This document shows positions 1 to 8,217 of a stretch of 34,662 nt of DNA, piece by piece; the stretch's first letter is position 1, and each line of letters starts with the position of its first letter. Origin of the DNA: an uncultured Alteromonas sp. (GTDB lineage Bacteria; Pseudomonadota; Gammaproteobacteria; Enterobacterales; Alteromonadaceae); the NCBI RefSeq assembly GCF_913058315.1, contig NZ_CAJXQY010000038.1:1-34662 (forward strand), read 5' to 3'. The notes beneath the pieces were generated by a model that saw only the letters and a program-made list of their open reading frames with translations, was not told the DNA's origin and did not search any database. The position numbers were made by a program, and so were the translations under genes.

Positions 1-241
1 CAATACAAGCACCTACTTCCTTAAACAACCACAGAGCACCTGAGCGCTTATAAATAGTTTTACGAGCAAGTGCTATTTGAGCTGAGGCGTTAAGTTTGAT
101 ATCAAATTCTTGAATGTGGATAACGTAGCGAGCAGGACTTTGAACTTTGAGTAAAGTTGTTCCGGGAAGCGCTTTGTCTGCCAGTAAAATTGGATACTCT
201 TTGGGGTGGAGCAGTTCTTTGATTTTGGTATTCAGAGACAC
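1..241 (-). CDS. Partial integron-cassette gene, unknown function (runs off left edge)
   Basis: An open frame on the minus strand begins with GTG at 241 and stays open for 80 codons to the window edge, so the C-terminus is missing. The sequence AAGGAAA lies about 7 nt upstream of the GTG, a good ribosome binding site. The protein begins (V)SLNTKIKELLHPKEYPILL and continues as a soluble, mixed alpha/beta-looking sequence with no signal peptide or membrane segment. I do not recognise a family. It starts just after the 3' core site of the attC at 257-363, the position expected for the gene of the second cassette of an integron. A different minus-strand frame at 102-347 overlaps it, but that frame runs through the attC and has no ribosome binding site. 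A real gene is likely; its function is unknown. Confidence 0.6.
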   Translation of the reverse strand, partial: MSLNTKIKELLHPKEYPILLADKALPGTTLLKVQSPARYVIHIQEFDIKLNASAQIALARKTIYKRSGALWLFKEVGACI

Positions 242-256
242 TGAGCTTTCCTTGCA

Positions 257-363
257 ATATAACACCTAAATATGGGGCACAAACACGTAGGCTAAACTGC
301 GAAGCAGAGCCTGCGTGTTTGTGTCCCAGCCCGCCTGCGGGCGACATAATTTTTTTGTTAGGT
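257..363 (-). other. attC recombination site of integron cassette 1
   Basis: Read on the minus strand, the site starts with ACCTAAC (RYYYAAC core, 357-363) and ends with GTTATAT (257-263, a slightly degenerate GTTRRRY core). The outer arms pair as TAACA/TGTTA. Inside, GGG-A-CACAAACACG-C-AGGCT pairs with AGCCT-A-CGTGTTTGTG-C-CCC, leaving two mismatched positions. The tip holds a small CTGC-TTC-GCAG hairpin. This imperfect, foldable bottom strand between two core sites is the hallmark of attC sites. An additional palindrome (329-342, GCCCGCCTGCGGGC on the plus strand) sits in the R''-side arm. The site follows a cassette gene and lies on the attI side of the integrase gene, as expected. Confidence 0.8.
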
Positions 364-779
364 ACGTGTCAAAAAGAGCCATACTTGTTTTGGCTGAATC
401 GGAGACTGAGAGTCCTTCAGTAAAACTATATGAGAGTTTTAATGAATCCAAGCACTGCAATTAAAAAAACACAAAGACCACAAATAGCTATAACCGCCCA
501 ATTAAAATACATTACTGCCCGCCAACCGACAGATTTAAACCTAAAGTGCTCTCTATTCTGCTTTTCTAGCAATATCAATGAAGTAGGAATTACGGTAATG
601 GAATACACCGCAAACACTATAACAAGCATACCGAAGAATCCCATGGTTACCGCAGCACCAGCATAAAGAGGCGTATCGGCAGATATATCTCTAAAAAAGT
701 ACTTACCAAGCGCGACTACAAAGATAGGAAATAGTAAGCCGATAAATTGAAAGCCTTTGACAATCATTGAAGTACCTAA
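263..779 (-). mobile_element. Integron gene cassette 1 (517 bp)
   Basis: Cassette limits are inferred from the G/TT cut in the two GTTRRRY-type cores: GTTAGGT at 774-780 (minus strand, attI side) and GTTATAT at 257-263 (end of attC). The cassette carries one gene (426-767) reading away from intI, followed by its attC. The start codon lies only a few bases inside the cassette, leaving almost no leader, so transcription must come from a promoter outside the cassette (Pc). Excision as a 517-bp circle is predicted from the architecture and not shown. Confidence 0.72.
426..767 (-). CDS. Cassette-borne membrane protein, unknown function
   Basis: A 113-residue hydrophobic protein with three likely membrane stretches: about residues 7-24, 34-66 (long, possibly two passes) and 85-111. 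A short basic loop between them (around EKQNREHFRFKS) is probably cytoplasmic. There are no cysteine clusters or recognisable enzymatic motifs, and I do not recognise a family. The ATG at 765-767 is preceded by TTAGGTACTTCA, so the recombination core itself supplies a weak AGG ribosome-binding sequence. It is the first cassette next to the integrase, the position best expressed from an integron promoter. Small membrane proteins of unknown role are common in chromosomal integrons. The function cannot be assigned from sequence. Confidence 0.72.
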   Translation of the reverse strand: MIVKGFQFIGLLFPIFVVALGKYFFRDISADTPLYAGAAVTMGFFGMLVIVFAVYSITVIPTSLILLEKQNREHFRFKSVGWRAVMYFNWAVIAICGLCVFLIAVLGFIKTLI

Positions 780-1050
780 CTATTAAATAGACACCAAAGC
801 AGTCTGATTAAAACTTCCATAATGGTGCAATTTCACTGATTTATCATCCCAGATTATCTTAAAAATCCCAAACATAGAAGTATGTGGCTAGTTTGGTGTT
901 TTTTTGTCATGTGTTAAATACACCATTCCCTTCCGAGCTTATGGTTTGGGGTAAAACACGCTACCTGTCACAACTCTCTGCGTCAGGCCAGTATTAACCC
1001 GATCTATTGTCTCTTATTCTGTATTCACTTTTTTACAGCCACGTTTCTCA
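774..1050 (-). other. attI-like site and intI/cassette promoter region
   Basis: The first core site GTTAGGT (minus strand, 774-780) marks the attI insertion point. The following 270 bp up to the intI start codon contain no convincing gene. This is where attI accessory sites, the divergent intI promoter and the cassette promoter Pc are expected. A GATAAT hexamer on the minus strand (853-858) could be a -10 for Pc, but I see no good -35 at 16-18 bp, so no promoter is called. The region is AT-rich compared with the core genes to the right. Confidence 0.55.
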
Positions 1051-2019
1051 ATGAAATCTAAATTCTTACATCAGCTTTATGAGTTTATGCTCACCCGTGG
1101 CTACGCTAAGCGTACAATAGAAACGTATTTAACCTGGATATCCGATTTTATTCGTTTTCATAAATTCACCGAACCTCAGCAAATGCATGCCGAACATGTT
1201 GAAGCTTACCTTACTCACCTGGCTGTCCGCAGACAATGCGCAAAATCAACTCAGGCAACGGCGCTTAATGCACTCTTGTTTTTATACAACAAATTTATGG
1301 AATGCCCCTTACCTGAAGAAATGACGTTCCTAAACAGTAAGCGAGAACGTAAGCTGCCGGTAGTTTTAACCCAGGATGAAGTAAAAGCCCTGCTCGGCCG
1401 GGTAAACAAACAACACTATCTGGCTATCGCACTGCTTTACGGCAGCGGACTTCGTTTAATGGAGTGTGTTCGCCTTAGAGCGGGAGATATTGATTTTGAT
1501 TATAAGTGCATACGGGTGTGGTTTGGCAAAGGGGGGAAACATCGGGTAGTAACGCTGTCAGAGGCATTAATTCCGTTATTAAAAACGCAAATTGAGCAAG
1601 TGAAACAAACTTTATTAAGGGATATGAACGTACCTCAGTTTGCTGGGGCCTGGCTACCAGCAGGATTACGTAAAAAGTACCAACAACGCAATAAATCACT
1701 GGAATGGCAGTACTTGTTTCCCTCTCAGCGTCTGAGCATCGACCCCGAAACGAAACAGCTGCGACGGCATCATATCGATGAGAAACAATTACAGCGAAAT
1801 GTTAAACGGGCCAGTTCAGATGCAGGGATAACCAAACATGTTACCCCGCATACGCTGCGCCATTCCTTCGCTACGCATCTACTGGCTGCGGGAGCTGATA
1901 TTCGAACTGTCCAACATCAGTTGGGTCATGCCGACGTGCGAACCACTCAAATATACACGCACGTACTGCAACAAGGTGGTAATGGTGTCATCAGCCCCTT
2001 ATCCCGCCTGGGTATCTAA
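1051..2019 (+). CDS. intI: Integron integrase (IntI-type tyrosine recombinase)
   Basis: 322 residues, the usual IntI length. The N-terminal SAM-like core-binding domain covers about residues 1-90 and the catalytic domain about 105-310. Visible catalytic residues are Arg135 (GSGLR), Lys in GKGGK (160-163), His267 and Arg270 (HTLRHSFATHLL), His293 (LGH) and Tyr302 (TQIYTHV). Between the first and second catalytic boxes lies the extra IntI segment around residues 190-222 (AGAWLPAGLRKKYQQ through WQYLFPS), which separates integron integrases from XerC/XerD. All key residues are present, so the enzyme looks functional. It is transcribed away from the cassettes, as in other integrons, and ends 14 bp from the convergent phosphoribosyltransferase gene. 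Known role of the family: attI x attC and attC x attC recombination using folded single-stranded attC. Confidence 0.93.
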   Translation: MKSKFLHQLYEFMLTRGYAKRTIETYLTWISDFIRFHKFTEPQQMHAEHVEAYLTHLAVRRQCAKSTQATALNALLFLYNKFMECPLPEEMTFLNSKRERKLPVVLTQDEVKALLGRVNKQHYLAIALLYGSGLRLMECVRLRAGDIDFDYKCIRVWFGKGGKHRVVTLSEALIPLLKTQIEQVKQTLLRDMNVPQFAGAWLPAGLRKKYQQRNKSLEWQYLFPSQRLSIDPETKQLRRHHIDEKQLQRNVKRASSDAGITKHVTPHTLRHSFATHLLAAGADIRTVQHQLGHADVRTTQIYTHVLQQGGNGVISPLSRLGI

Positions 2020-2033
2020 CCCGCGTCAGTTTA

Positions 2034-2600
2034 TTACTCTTTATCGTAAAGAATATCCATCACATCGGCCAGCTCGGTTTTACCGGCGCGCACTTCTTCT
2101 TCAGTCATGTCGGCGATTTCATGCGGGAACACTAACCACTCGTCACTTTCGTTTACGTAGTAGTCCGGTACGATATCGGTTTTATTGTTCTGCGGCTTAT
2201 AATACGGGCAGGCAATGCGGATATCTTTTGGCATATTCAGTCGCATCAGCTTTTTAATTTGCTTAATCAGTGCGTCCACGCTGCGCCCGGAATCAAACAC
2301 ATCATCAACAATTAGCAAAGCGTCTTCGGCATTGGCATTTTCAATCAGATAATGCAGGCCGTGCACACGAATCTCTTTGCTTTGCTTGTTAATGCCGTAA
2401 TAAGAAGAGGTTCTTACCGCAATGTGGTCGGTGGGGAATTTTTTAAATTCAAAAAACTCCTGCACTGCAATACCAATTGGAGCTCCACCACGCCAGATCC
2501 CTATAATAAATTGTGGACGAAAGCCGTCTTTATACACTTTTGATGCAAGTCGAAATGAATCCTGAAGCAGATCCGCTGACGTAATAAATACTTTATCCAT
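2034..2600 (-). CDS. Purine-type phosphoribosyltransferase (COG2236-like)
   Basis: 188 residues from the chosen start. The PRPP-binding loop is LLIVDDVFDSGRSVDAL, with two adjacent aspartates and the small/hydroxyl residues that hold the 5-phosphate. An upstream IIGIWRGGAPIG loop matches the other conserved phosphoribosyltransferase loop. The family comprises hypoxanthine/xanthine-type salvage enzymes; the exact base is not evident here. An upstream in-frame ATG at 2657 would add 19 residues, but a consensus-like TATAAT (minus strand, 2634-2639) lies between the two ATGs and the protein homology begins at MDKVFITSADLL, so the ATG at 2598-2600 is preferred. The enzyme is cytoplasmic. The gene follows lolC on the same strand with about 100 bp between them and faces intI. 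Confidence 0.85.
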   Translation of the reverse strand: MDKVFITSADLLQDSFRLASKVYKDGFRPQFIIGIWRGGAPIGIAVQEFFEFKKFPTDHIAVRTSSYYGINKQSKEIRVHGLHYLIENANAEDALLIVDDVFDSGRSVDALIKQIKKLMRLNMPKDIRIACPYYKPQNNKTDIVPDYYVNESDEWLVFPHEIADMTEEEVRAGKTELADVMDILYDKE

Positions 2601-2633
2601 AGAATCGGTAACCGAGCGTAAGAAAAGAAAAAG

Positions 2634-2639
2634 ATTATA
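2634..2639 (-). promoter_or_regulatory. Candidate -10 element of the phosphoribosyltransferase gene
   Basis: A perfect TATAAT on the minus strand, 33 nt upstream of the preferred ATG. The best -35 (TGCATT, 16 bp upstream) is poor, so the call rests on the hexamer and on its position between the two candidate start codons. Confidence 0.35.
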
Positions 2640-2698
2640 GAAAATTTTATGCCACAATGCACGGCAAAACCCTAAAACCTGACCATTTAATCAAGTTT

Positions 2699-3904
2699 TT
2701 ACGATTCCTGTTGCAACACTTTGGCAGGCTGTACTTTCATGGCGCGCTGCGCCGGATACCAACTCGCAAGCAGGCACAACCCTAAGGAAAATAGTGTTAC
2801 CCAAACTACCTGATGCCATTGCATATCAATAGGTAACCCGGGCCCGTCGGCAGAAAGCGCCAGATAAATGCCAAAAAAGTCGAGAATATCGTTGATATAC
2901 ACTACCGCCAAAATACCTAATACAGCGCCGATTAGTGCGCCTTTGAGGCCGTTGAAAATCCCGTTTAGCATAAAAATAGCGCGTACCGTGGCTACGGTCA
3001 TGCCCTGAGAGAGTAAAATGGCAATGTCGCCGCTTTTTTCCGACACCACCATAACCAGCGCCGAAACAATGTTAAACGCCGCCACCGCAATGATCAGTAG
3101 CAACATTAAAAACATCATGTTCTTTTCCATTTTTACCGCATCGAATAAGGGCCCCTGACGCGAGCGCCAGTTACTGGTTGAGTAACCCGCCTGTTCTAAC
3201 GAGGCAACCACCCCCTGATAGTTAAACGCATTGTTTAAAAACAGGCGCACATCTGCTGGGCTATCCTTGGGTTTGCGCAATAACCGGGTTAAATCGTCGA
3301 GTCGAAGGTATATGACTTTATCATCCAACTGCGAGCCCAGGCTAAACAAGGCAGCTATGGTCACCAGGCGTTGGCTGGGCATACGCCCGAACGGCGTATA
3401 TACACTGGCGCCGGCGGCCATTACTCTTATTTGGTCGCCTACATTAACGCTTAATTCCTGCGCCAATGCCCGGCTGATAATGGCGCCAAACTTTATCTCT
3501 TCAAGGCGCTTAAAATTACCTTCCAGCATGTAGTCGCTCACAATACTGTGTTGATCCATGGTGTCAGGATCCACGCCCTGTAACTGTACGCCCCGTAAAG
3601 CCTGTCGGGATTGTACCAGGCCCTCAGCTTCTCTGAACGGGCTAACGGCCCGCACTTCGCTAAGCGGCAGTTGCTGCACCTCATCTACACTGGCGTTATG
3701 GGCCACTACCTGCGGTACAATGCCCAATATACGCTGGCGCAACTGGGCTTCAAAGCCATTCATTACCGAAAGCACAATAATCAACGACATCAACCCCAGG
3801 GCAATGCCGGCTACTGAAAAGCGGTTTATAAACGCAACAAAGCTGTTGTGCTTGCCTGCGGTGGAGTAACGCAGGGCAATATAGGCGGAAAGCGGATAGG
3901 CCAT
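2699..3904 (-). CDS. lolC: LolC/LolE-family lipoprotein-releasing ABC permease
   Basis: 401 residues with the family layout: a first membrane helix at about 28-48 followed by the NGFEAQLRQRILG motif, a large periplasmic domain to about residue 265, then three C-terminal helices. Diagnostic stretches shared with E. coli LolC are GDQIRVM, the TPFGRMPSQRL segment, and VKMEKNMM leading into AVAAFNIVSALVMVV. The family forms the membrane part of LolCDE, which extracts lipoproteins from the inner membrane for LolA. The ribosome binding site AGGTGA lies 8 nt before the ATG. The next gene on this strand is a phosphoribosyltransferase; neither the ATPase LolD nor a second permease is adjacent, which is unusual for lolCDE. 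The start codon overlaps the plus-strand CATG used by an alternative start of the PilZ-like gene. Confidence 0.88.
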   Translation of the reverse strand: MAYPLSAYIALRYSTAGKHNSFVAFINRFSVAGIALGLMSLIIVLSVMNGFEAQLRQRILGIVPQVVAHNASVDEVQQLPLSEVRAVSPFREAEGLVQSRQALRGVQLQGVDPDTMDQHSIVSDYMLEGNFKRLEEIKFGAIISRALAQELSVNVGDQIRVMAAGASVYTPFGRMPSQRLVTIAALFSLGSQLDDKVIYLRLDDLTRLLRKPKDSPADVRLFLNNAFNYQGVVASLEQAGYSTSNWRSRQGPLFDAVKMEKNMMFLMLLLIIAVAAFNIVSALVMVVSEKSGDIAILLSQGMTVATVRAIFMLNGIFNGLKGALIGAVLGILAVVYINDILDFFGIYLALSADGPGLPIDMQWHQVVWVTLFSLGLCLLASWYPAQRAMKVQPAKVLQQES

Positions 3905-3992
3905 GAAATTTCACCTGTACCTGGGCAGTGAGGGCTTGGTATTCATTGTTCCCTGCACTACGCTTATTCAATACGGTACGTTGTACGTTTTA

Positions 3993-4661
3993 ATGATAAA
4001 CAAAGACTTAAGCTCGGTGCATAATACGTGTAAGCTACCCTGCACACAAGTCAGCCTGGAGAGTATTGTGGAATCGTTAACCCTGGCAGAAAAACAAACA
4101 CAATTTAATGAGTTTTTCTTAATCAGCCATGCGATTAAAGTAAATATGCGTCAGCTGGACGAGCACTTTGCGCTGCCAGAAAACGAACAGCTTGAAGACC
4201 ACATGCCTTATGCCTTTCGCATTGCCAGCGAAATGGCATCAATTGAATCCCAGGCCCTGCGACCGTTACGCAATCTCAGCGACCATGCCTCCGAACTGGT
4301 AAATTACCTAAGTCATCAGTCGCGCAAAATCGATTTAATGATGTCGTATATTTTGCATCAGCAGGACGATCCGGATTACCGTTTTGAAAGTATCAGGTTC
4401 GGCGGTGGTGGTGTAATTATTCAGCACCCTACCCCGCTGGAGGTTGGCACACAGGCAGAGCTTAAACTGTTTGTCTCAGAAGAAGCTGCCGCCATTTTTT
4501 GCTATGGCGAAGTTATTACTTGCCAGCAGGAATCGGATAGCTACCATATAGCCTTTATTTTTACCCGGATCCGCGAACAGGATCAGGAACTGTTAGTCAG
4601 AGCCAGTTTGCATTTACAAACGCAGCAGCTTCGCAAGCGCAGCCAGAATAAAAACGCTTAA
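3993..4661 (+). CDS. PilZ-like domain protein
   Basis: 222 residues from the chosen start. The N-terminal ~110 residues are helical and polar. The C-terminal part has beta strands around SIRFGGGGVIIQ and a terminal FCYGEVITC...YHIAFIFTRI segment, resembling the glycine-rich core of PilZ domains. The RxxxR c-di-GMP motif is not evident, so nucleotide binding is doubtful. An in-frame ATG at 3903 overlaps the lolC start codon and would leave no room for a promoter, so the ATG at 3993 is preferred; neither has a strong ribosome binding site. PilZ-like genes are commonly found next to lolC and mfd in related bacteria (recollection). The protein is cytoplasmic, with no signal sequence or membrane helix. 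The family assignment is moderate. Confidence 0.62.
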   Translation: MINKDLSSVHNTCKLPCTQVSLESIVESLTLAEKQTQFNEFFLISHAIKVNMRQLDEHFALPENEQLEDHMPYAFRIASEMASIESQALRPLRNLSDHASELVNYLSHQSRKIDLMMSYILHQQDDPDYRFESIRFGGGGVIIQHPTPLEVGTQAELKLFVSEEAAAIFCYGEVITCQQESDSYHIAFIFTRIREQDQELLVRASLHLQTQQLRKRSQNKNA

Positions 4662-4716
4662 CCAGCACCCTGCATGCCATAAAGTTAAACGCTCAAAAAA
4701 GAATCGTTAAGGAATC

Positions 4717-7700
4717 ATGACAACCACGCTTAACTCTTTGCCACTGCCCAAAACCAAGTCGTCATCCGGTTTTCAGGACCAACAACAATGGGGGCAGTTG
4801 CAAGGCAGCAGTCGCGCGCTTGCCGTTGCCCAGGCCAGTCAGCAGGCCGGCCGTCCCATTGTGCTGGTAACTGCCGATACGCCGTCCGCGCTCAAACTCG
4901 AAAAAGAAATTCGCTATTTTCAGGGCAGTCAGCACAGTGTTCCGGTTACCCTGTTCCCCGATTGGGAAACCCTGCCTTACGATACGTTCTCACCGCATCA
5001 GGATATTATTTCTCAGCGTCTGGAAACGCTGTTCCGGTTAACCCAGGAACCCAGCGGCATTTTCATTGTGCCCATCAACACCCTGATGCAGCGTCTGGCC
5101 CCGGTAGAATATATTGGCCAGCACCTGTTACTGTTAAAACGTGGTCAGCAACTCGATCGCGACCAGTTCCGCCGCCAGTTAGAACAAGCCGGTTATTTGC
5201 ATGTCAGCCAGGTAATGAGCCACAGTGAGTTTTCTATTCGTGGCAGTATTATCGACCTTTACCCCATGGGCTCTAAAGATCCCTATCGTATCGATCTGTT
5301 CGATGACGAGGTCGACAGTATTCGGTTGTTCGATCCGGACTCACAGCGTTCCAGCGAATCAGTAGATGAAATTCGCATGCTACCGGCCCGGGAATTCCCC
5401 ACCGATAAAGCCGCATTAAATCTGTTTCGCCAGCAATTTTTAGAGCGTTTCGACGCCAGTAACAGCGCCGAGTCGGTATTTAATCAGATTACCCGTGGCA
5501 CCATGCCAAGCGGTGTAGAGTATTACCTGCCGTTGTTTTTTGAAAAAACCGCCACGCTGTTCGATTATTTTCATCCTGATACGCTTATTTTGCTGCACGG
5601 CGATGTCAGTGACGCCTGCGAATTTTTCTGGGCCGATCTCAACGAGCGGTACGAGCAATACCGTTACAACAAACACCGCCCGTTACTGGCGCCCATGGAG
5701 CTGTTTTTACCGGTTAACGAACTCTTCGCAGGTCTCAAACAATGGCCGCGGGTCGCACTGGCGTCACAACCGCTCGACAATACCGCAGGCAAACATAACC
5801 TACATTGTGAAAAGCTCGACGATATCGCCTTAAATCCGCAAAAGAAACAACCGGCACAGGCGTTATTACAGGTACTTTCTGAAGCGCAGGAACGCGGCGC
5901 AAAAGTGCTGTTTTGTGCCGAATCGCAAGGCCGCCGGGAAAACCTGCTGGGCATTCTCAGTAAATATCAAATTAAGCCCGTGGAGTTTGTCCACTTCGAC
6001 GACTTCCTCACCAGCCATGAGCCGGTGGGTATTTCCATTGGTATGGTGGAACACAGCTTCCGCTGGAAAAACCCCGACGGCGAGCTGCTGTTTATAACCG
6101 AAACCCAGTTGCTCGGTCATAAAATAAGTCAGCGCCGTTTGCGAACGGCACAAAAGCCTACCGACGAAAACGCCATTATTCGGAACCTGGCAGAACTGTC
6201 TGTAGGTCAGCCGGTGGTGCATTTAGATCACGGTGTGGGTCGCTATATTGGTTTGCAAACCCTCGATGCCGGTGGTGTTACCACTGAGTTTTTAACTATC
6301 GAATATGCCAAGCAGGCCAAGCTGTATGTGCCAGTTGCCTCGCTGCATTTAATTTCACGCTACAGCGGTGGCGAGCAAGACTCAGCGCCGCTGCACAGCC
6401 TGGGCTCCGACGCCTGGGAAAAAGCCAAGAAAAAAGCCGCCGAGCGAGTGCGCGACGTGGCAGCAGAGCTGCTCGATGTGTACGCCAAACGGGCCGCCAA
6501 ACCCGGCTTTGCTTATCCCATTACCTGGGAAGAATACCAATCCTTTGCCGACAGCTTCCCATTCGAGGAAACCGCCGATCAGATGCAGGCCATCAACGCC
6601 GTGATTCAGGATATGGGCAGCCCGCAGGCTATGGATCGTCTGGTGTGCGGTGACGTGGGCTTTGGTAAAACCGAAGTGGCCATGCGCGCGGCCTTTTTAG
6701 CTGCGAATCAGGGTAAACAGGTGGCCATTCTGGTACCCACTACCCTGCTGGCCCAGCAGCATTTTGAAAACTTTAAAGACCGCTTTGCCAACTGGCCCTT
6801 CCGCATTGAAGTGGTGTCCCGGTTTGTCAGCGGCAAAGCCACCAAAGCCGTCATGGACGGCATCGAAAGCGGTACCGTGGACATTGTGGTTGGCACCCAT
6901 AAATTACTCAGCGATACCATTCGGTTTAACGACTTGGGGCTGGTGATCATCGACGAAGAGCACCGCTTTGGGGTACGCCAGAAAGAGAAGTTTAAAGCCC
7001 TGCGCGCCGATGTAGACATTCTTACGCTTACCGCTACGCCGATTCCGCGTACGCTGAATATGGCCATGTCGGGGATGCGTGATTTATCGATTATCGCTAC
7101 CGCTCCGGCCAAACGTCTGGCCATTAAAACCTTTGTACAACAGCGCGATAAAGCAGTTATTCGCGAAGCGATTATGCGGGAAATTCTACGCGGTGGTCAG
7201 GTGTACTTCCTCCACAACGAGGTAGAGAGCATTGCCCGCACCGCCGAGGAAATCGCCGAAATCGTGCCGGAAGCCCGCATTGCAGTAGGCCACGGCCAAA
7301 TGCGCGAGCGCGAGCTTGAATCGGTAATGAGTGATTTTTATCACCAGCGTTTTAATGTACTGGTGTGTACTACCATTATCGAAACCGGTATCGATGTACC
7401 TACCGCTAACACCATTATTATGGATCGTGCCGACCACCTTGGCCTGGCGCAGTTGCACCAACTGCGTGGCCGGGTTGGGCGTTCACACCATCAGGCCTAT
7501 GCCTATTTGTTAACGCCGCATCCCAAGCGCATGACCCGCGACGCTGCCAAGCGTCTGGAAGCCATTGCCAGCCTAGAAGACTTAGGCGCAGGCTTTGCCC
7601 TGGCCACTCACGATCTGGAAATTCGGGGCGCCGGTGAATTACTGGGCGAAGATCAGTCCGGTCAAATTGCCAGTGTGGGCTACTCGCTGTATATGGATAT

Positions 7701-8217
7701 GCTGGAACAGGCCGTCGACGCCTTAAAAGCCGGTAAAGAGCCGTCACTCAGCGATGCTAACCGCCTGCATACCGAAATTGAATTGCGCATACCGGCACTG
7801 TTACCCGAAGATTACATTGCCGATGTAAACACCCGGTTATCCTTGTACAAGCAGCTGGCCAGTTGTAAAACCAGCGACGATATCGAAGCCTTCCAGATTG
7901 AATGTATCGACCGCTTTGGTCTGCTGCCGGATGCGGCTAAAAATCTGGTTGCGGTGGCAGAGTTAAAACTCAAAGCCCGCCGCGTAGGTATTCACAAGGT
8001 TGAAATGACCGCTACCGGCGGTACTATCGAATTTAACGAAGATACCCCGGTAAACCCCGGTTTTATTATTCAACTGGTACAAACCCGCAATAAAATGTTC
8101 AAGTTTGAGGGTAGCCAAAAACTGCGGATAGTGAAGAAAACCGAGACAGCCCGCGAACGATTAGCTATGGTGGACGGGCTTATAGAAGAATTTGCCAGGG
8201 AGATCAGCCAGGCATGA
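4717..8217 (+). CDS. mfd: Transcription-repair coupling factor Mfd
   Basis: 1166 residues, full length for Mfd. Domain order: UvrB-like N-terminal region (to about 350), RNA polymerase-interacting domain (about 490-560, around PVVHLDHGVGRYIGLQ), superfamily-2 translocase with Walker A GDVGFGKTE near residue 645 and DEEH box near 746, then the RecG-like second helicase lobe (TTIIETGIDVP, QLRGRVGRS) and the C-terminal UvrA-binding TRCF domain (from about 1010, LRIPALLPEDYI). The protein uses ATP to push stalled RNA polymerase off lesions and recruits UvrA. TAAGGA lies about 6 nt upstream of the ATG. The stop codon overlaps the next start (ATGA), so mfd and csiV are translationally coupled. Confidence 0.98.
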   Translation: MTTTLNSLPLPKTKSSSGFQDQQQWGQLQGSSRALAVAQASQQAGRPIVLVTADTPSALKLEKEIRYFQGSQHSVPVTLFPDWETLPYDTFSPHQDIISQRLETLFRLTQEPSGIFIVPINTLMQRLAPVEYIGQHLLLLKRGQQLDRDQFRRQLEQAGYLHVSQVMSHSEFSIRGSIIDLYPMGSKDPYRIDLFDDEVDSIRLFDPDSQRSSESVDEIRMLPAREFPTDKAALNLFRQQFLERFDASNSAESVFNQITRGTMPSGVEYYLPLFFEKTATLFDYFHPDTLILLHGDVSDACEFFWADLNERYEQYRYNKHRPLLAPMELFLPVNELFAGLKQWPRVALASQPLDNTAGKHNLHCEKLDDIALNPQKKQPAQALLQVLSEAQERGAKVLFCAESQGRRENLLGILSKYQIKPVEFVHFDDFLTSHEPVGISIGMVEHSFRWKNPDGELLFITETQLLGHKISQRRLRTAQKPTDENAIIRNLAELSVGQPVVHLDHGVGRYIGLQTLDAGGVTTEFLTIEYAKQAKLYVPVASLHLISRYSGGEQDSAPLHSLGSDAWEKAKKKAAERVRDVAAELLDVYAKRAAKPGFAYPITWEEYQSFADSFPFEETADQMQAINAVIQDMGSPQAMDRLVCGDVGFGKTEVAMRAAFLAANQGKQVAILVPTTLLAQQHFENFKDRFANWPFRIEVVSRFVSGKATKAVMDGIESGTVDIVVGTHKLLSDTIRFNDLGLVIIDEEHRFGVRQKEKFKALRADVDILTLTATPIPRTLNMAMSGMRDLSIIATAPAKRLAIKTFVQQRDKAVIREAIMREILRGGQVYFLHNEVESIARTAEEIAEIVPEARIAVGHGQMRERELESVMSDFYHQRFNVLVCTTIIETGIDVPTANTIIMDRADHLGLAQLHQLRGRVGRSHHQAYAYLLTPHPKRMTRDAAKRLEAIASLEDLGAGFALATHDLEIRGAGELLGEDQSGQIASVGYSLYMDMLEQAVDALKAGKEPSLSDANRLHTEIELRIPALLPEDYIADVNTRLSLYKQLASCKTSDDIEAFQIECIDRFGLLPDAAKNLVAVAELKLKARRVGIHKVEMTATGGTIEFNEDTPVNPGFIIQLVQTRNKMFKFEGSQKLRIVKKTETARERLAMVDGLIEEFAREISQA

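Noticed and set aside
102..347. 81-codon minus-strand frame as a cassette gene
   Set aside because: It reads through the attC structure, lacks a ribosome binding site, and overlaps the better GTG-start frame.
1019..1038. Possible LexA box (CTGT...ACAG) before intI, which would put the integrase under SOS control
   Set aside because: The half-sites are 12 bp apart, whereas LexA sites have 8 bp between CTGT and ACAG.
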